Source: Lineus longissimus
Lineage: Eukaryota > Nemertea > Pilidiophora > Heteronemertea > Lineidae
Assembly: GCF_910592395.1 (NCBI RefSeq)
Contig: NC_088315.1
Span: 5,086,501-5,150,500, forward strand
Direction of reading: 5' to 3'
DNA length: 64,000 nt
The position numbers were made by a program, and so were the translations under genes. This document shows positions 61,064-64,000 of the stretch, in pieces. Every line of letters starts with the position of its first letter. The first letter of the stretch is position 1. A model generated the notes under the pieces. It was not told where the DNA came from, did no database searches, and saw nothing but the letters and a program-made list of their open reading frames with translations.

Positions 61064-61357
61064 TAACATGATTAAGGTCTTGGCCCCAAAAGTACCTGGA
61101 CACCTTTTCTATATCAAAGAAGCCCACATATCCAGCATACATCCTGTCTTACTGTGCACCGCATACTCATACTGCATACTCATTCTACATGCTCTAGTAG
61201 TCTACATTGTATATCCATAGTGCTTTATGTACAGTGGCAACAGGGAAGCTGGGCATCGCCCCACAAAAAAATCGAGATATTTCACTGGAATAGACGAAAT
61301 CTACAACATATTTTGAAATACTGTAGGCCCTATATCAAACACAAATGTCATACTTAC

Positions 61358-61430
61358 AATCTATCAGGCCGAACGCAGTGGAGGTAGTCCACAACTGATC
61401 TTTCAGCAGGATTATTATTTTTATGTTGCT
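61358..61430 (-). promoter_or_regulatory. Candidate 5'UTR leader exon of the ELOVL4-like gene
   Basis: GGCCTGATAGATT is followed by a strong GTAAGTATG donor on the minus strand, 1.9 kb upstream of the acceptor that precedes coding exon 1. The upstream boundary (transcription start) is a guess. Confidence 0.4.
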
Positions 61431-61465
61431 ATCGACGACAAGTCAAAATTATGCCGGTTTTTTAG

Positions 61466-61530
61466 CCAATGGAAAGTGCCGTTACGAATCGCTCAGCCGA
61501 AACTAATTTTGTAAGAGGCACGTGGATTGG
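61466..61530 (-). promoter_or_regulatory. Candidate ELOVL4-like promoter: CCAAT and E-box
   Basis: On the minus strand AACCAATCCACGTGCC places a CCAAT box (61526-61530) beside a CACGTG E-box (61519-61524). A reversed CCAAT is at 61466-61470. Vertebrate elongase genes are SREBP targets, and SREBP binds E-boxes and cooperates with NF-Y; transfer of that logic here is inference. Confidence 0.4.
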
Positions 61531-61539
61531 TTTAATTAG

Positions 61540-63690
61540 TTGTTACATAATGAGTAGCGGTATTCGCAAAACGTGACCTGACAGGTCCTAGCAGACGAAC
61601 TTTTTGAATGGGCCTAAACCATGCTATGGCCGTGGGTGTGTAGGGCCAGGGGTAGGGCCTATCAGACAAATCAGCTGAAGACATGCAAGGCCAGGGACGG
61701 GATAATAAAGTGTCTTGCCCAAGGCCCAACATCAGTCAGTGAATAAAATCCCAATGATATGCTGCTACATTAGAGACAAATGCAATCAAATCAAAAACTA
61801 TAAGACAATACCATCAGACAAATGCGATCCGATCACAGTGTGCTCTTCAGGTTTGTCACCTTGGGCAAGACACTTATGATATCACAAAGGTTAGTAGGCC
61901 TATGTGATCCTTAGGAACGTATCCAGAGATTCAGGCCTTAACCTCATATATCAAGTTGTAATATCAAGAGGCAGTAAACAATGATGTACAGATGTTGTCC
62001 TTTGTCCTTCACCATTATGAAGACCATATGCTCTGATGCAGTGTGGCCTTGGGCAAGACATTTTATCATGTTCCTGATTTGATCTGGTATCTAATTTTGG
62101 GCAACACACATGTAGGCCACCATCTGTGCTATTGGTGGGATGTTGTTACAGCCTTGTGCAACACTTTAATATTAACGTTATGTAATAGAATCACCTTGGG
62201 TAAGACAGATCAACATGCATGAGAGGCATCACAGACAAATAATCAGACAAACCCAGAGACCTATAATACTGTAACTAAAGAACAGACTAAAGGACATTTC
62301 ACTTGTGGAATCAACTTTATTTCAAGATATGCAGTGCTGCCATCAACCAGTAAAAGCAATCACTAAATGATACAACAGATATCTTTGAAAATGAAAATAA
62401 AGATCAGGTATCTTACAACAAAATGCATTATAGTTAAAAATATTGGGTTGTGAGCTCCAATTCAGCTCATTATTGGCTCGTTTGACAATGATTGGACAAT
62501 TACAGTTAGAGGAGGAAAGTGGGCTACCTAAGAGGAAACCGAAGATGTCATCGAATCCTGCAGTTTCGGCTCGAATCCTGGAGTCAGAAGTTTTGGCTCC
62601 GAGTTGTTTCTGATGCATACCACAGTAACTCGCAAAACTCATCCTATAACTAGTAGTTTCCTAACTACAAACCAATAAAGAACTTTAATATGGTGGCACC
62701 CAGAAATCTTTGTGACCATTTGATATCACAGTTTTCTGAACTAACAACATTTACGTCTATTTTATTCAGCATTTTGACAACTCCATAACAGTAATTTTTG
62801 TGACCATCTATTTTGTAATTAGCTGTAAATGCAAACAATGCAAAAATAAACAGCACACAAATATTTCTAGGTACAGTAGGCCGACAGCAGTAAAATGTCT
62901 TCACAAAAATAGCACATTTGGATGTTGAATATCAGTAGGCCTACTGAATATCTTACAATTGGTAGATTTTATATACACAGCCAAAGTAGACCTTATTAAG
63001 CACATAAAGCCAAAAGTATCACTTTTTGAGCACAATTATTGTCACCAACTCATCTGAAGCGGTATAGAATAAGAAATAGTTGGACCCAGCAGTTTACTAG
63101 TGCATTGACATCACTACAATGTCCAAAGTATGCAATCAAAGTGTCTTCCTCATCACTGTTTAAGCAGTGCTGCCTAATTCTATGTGTGCTGACCCCTATG
63201 ACCATTTGCATGAATCTAAGAACAGCCATAGCAATAAGTATTAACACTCTCAACTCATTCGACCCAGGGCTGAATGTTGAACACCCTCACCAGACTGCTA
63301 AAACACTCCACCCACTCAGGCTTTGCCCAAGAGGCCCATTCATTCCAGAATGGCCTTTACTTAATTCCTATTTGATGCATCACATCAAATGATAGTGCAA
63401 CAACTCTTCAGCTCTTACCGGACAACCCCCCCCCCCCCCCCCCCCCACACACACAGGCCAGGAGACACCCCCGTGCTACCCATGATCAAAACTAATTTAC
63501 CACTCCTCTGAATAAATGTGGTTGAAGACTCCTCATACAACTCGTTTCACGCAGAAAGACTGAAAACCCAATGATGCCAGTCTTCTGGCTATTATTTGAT
63601 TAGGACTAGCTTTCACTAGATAAAATCAGGTCATGGATTTCTGGCGTACATGTTCAAGTCCTGTCAATATCAGGCAAAGTTTAATCTAAC
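61540..63690. other. Interval between the two elongase genes
   Basis: It holds the 3'UTR of the ELOVL2/5-type gene, with candidate AATAAA signals on the minus strand at 62316-62321 and 62761-62766. CCTTGGGCAAGACA-type words recur at about 61718, 61858, 62046 and 62190, typical of scattered SINE fragments. A run of 21 C followed by CA repeats is at 63426-63454. Confidence 0.55.
63426..63454 (+). repeat. C21 tract followed by CA repeat
   Basis: Twenty-one consecutive C then ACACACAC. On the minus strand, where the elongase transcript runs, it reads as a G-run that could form G-quadruplex structure within the 3'UTR. Confidence 0.9.
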
Positions 63691-63981
63691 CTAATCCACT
63701 TTCACAGCGGCATGGCCATTAGCGTAACCATTCGCATTAGCATAACCGTTCTGTTCCTTTAAGGATCCGTTTGCAACATGTCCATTTGAAACACCATTCT
63801 GTTCAACTTTCCGCAACTTTTGTTCCCGCGCCCGTTTGACGTACGCCTGGTAGTAGAAGTTGCAGAAGAGGACGAAGTATGTAATGCAGACAATGACTTG
63901 AGCCCAGAGCCAGTTTGGGGGGAATCCACATGGTCGGATTATGCCATACATCGCTATAGAAATCATGGAGATGAACTGGAA
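63691..63981 (-). CDS. ELOVL2/5-like elongase, last exon (partial gene)
   Basis: It encodes 96 residues and a TAG stop. FQFISMISIAMYGIIRPCGF then PPNWLWAQ shows the RPCGFP signature typical of the ELOVL2/ELOVL5 group (VKPCGFP in vertebrates), which elongate C18-C22 polyunsaturated acyl-CoA in the ER. One and a half membrane segments follow, then a basic stretch (YVKRAREQKLRK). The tail carries repeated NG and NGYAN units and ends AAVKVD, without a dilysine signal. The acceptor is CTTTCCACTTCAG, phase 0. The histidine-box exons lie beyond the right edge. This one exon covers what exons 6 and 7 encode in the ELOVL4-like gene. Confidence 0.9.
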   Translation of the reverse strand, partial: FQFISMISIAMYGIIRPCGFPPNWLWAQVIVCITYFVLFCNFYYQAYVKRAREQKLRKVEQNGVSNGHVANGSLKEQNGYANANGYANGHAAVKVD

Positions 63982-64000
63982 CTGAAGTGGAAAGGGAATG

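Larger units (their letters stand above)
59441..61357 (-). other. Probable 5' leader intron of the ELOVL4-like gene
   Basis: The region between the leader-exon donor near 61357 and the acceptor at 59441 holds the 73-bp tandem repeat and the second pogo-like MITE. It has no coding sequence. Confidence 0.5.

Overview
This window is animal nuclear DNA. Coding sequence is sparse and lies in short exons bounded by GT/AG splice sites. The spaces between are long and AT-rich, filled with microsatellites, minisatellites and small DNA transposons. The proteins match families shared by all bilaterians. Frequent ACATGTA- and AGGCCTA-type words and the repeat types suggest a marine invertebrate, possibly an echinoderm or other non-vertebrate deuterostome, with a lophotrochozoan not excluded. 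I cannot fix the species.

Layout. (1) 3204-44255, minus strand: the 5' part of an ANKS1-type gene (ankyrin/SAM/PTB scaffold; Odin/AIDA-1 family). Thirteen exons were assembled with every splice phase compatible, giving 756 residues that start MGKDQELLEA and carry six ankyrin repeats followed by a long linker rich in tyrosine docking motifs. The SAM and PTB exons would lie off the left edge. Its introns hold a Foldback-like transposon with an 8-bp target duplication (10694-12254), a 77-bp minisatellite of exactly ten copies (21756-22525), and several smaller duplications. (2) 45641-48129, plus strand: a complete two-exon TMEM86 (lysoplasmalogenase, YhhN family) gene. It is head-to-head with ANKS1; the two ATGs are 1.4 kb apart, with a CRE and CCAAT boxes near TMEM86 and a hAT-like insert between them. 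(3) 53490-59440, minus strand: a complete ELOVL4-like fatty-acid elongase with two alternative copies of its penultimate exon (57270-57434 and 56109-56270). A candidate CCAAT/E-box promoter and 5'UTR exon lie at about 61358-61530. (4) 63691-63981, minus strand: the last exon of a second elongase of the ELOVL2/5 type, whose remainder is off the right edge.

How the genes relate. The three genes on the right act on lipids at the ER: two polyunsaturated fatty-acid elongases in tandem, and an enzyme that cleaves lysoplasmalogens. TMEM86 and the ELOVL4-like protein both end in a KKTx dilysine ER-retrieval signal. ANKS1 is a cytoplasmic adaptor for receptor tyrosine kinase signalling and is linked here by position only. 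The points most worth checking are the duplicated ELOVL4-like exon, the Foldback-like element, the 899-bp TIR element with a GC-rich core, and the ANKS1 tyrosine-motif array. No rRNA, intact tRNA, CRISPR or prokaryotic feature was seen.
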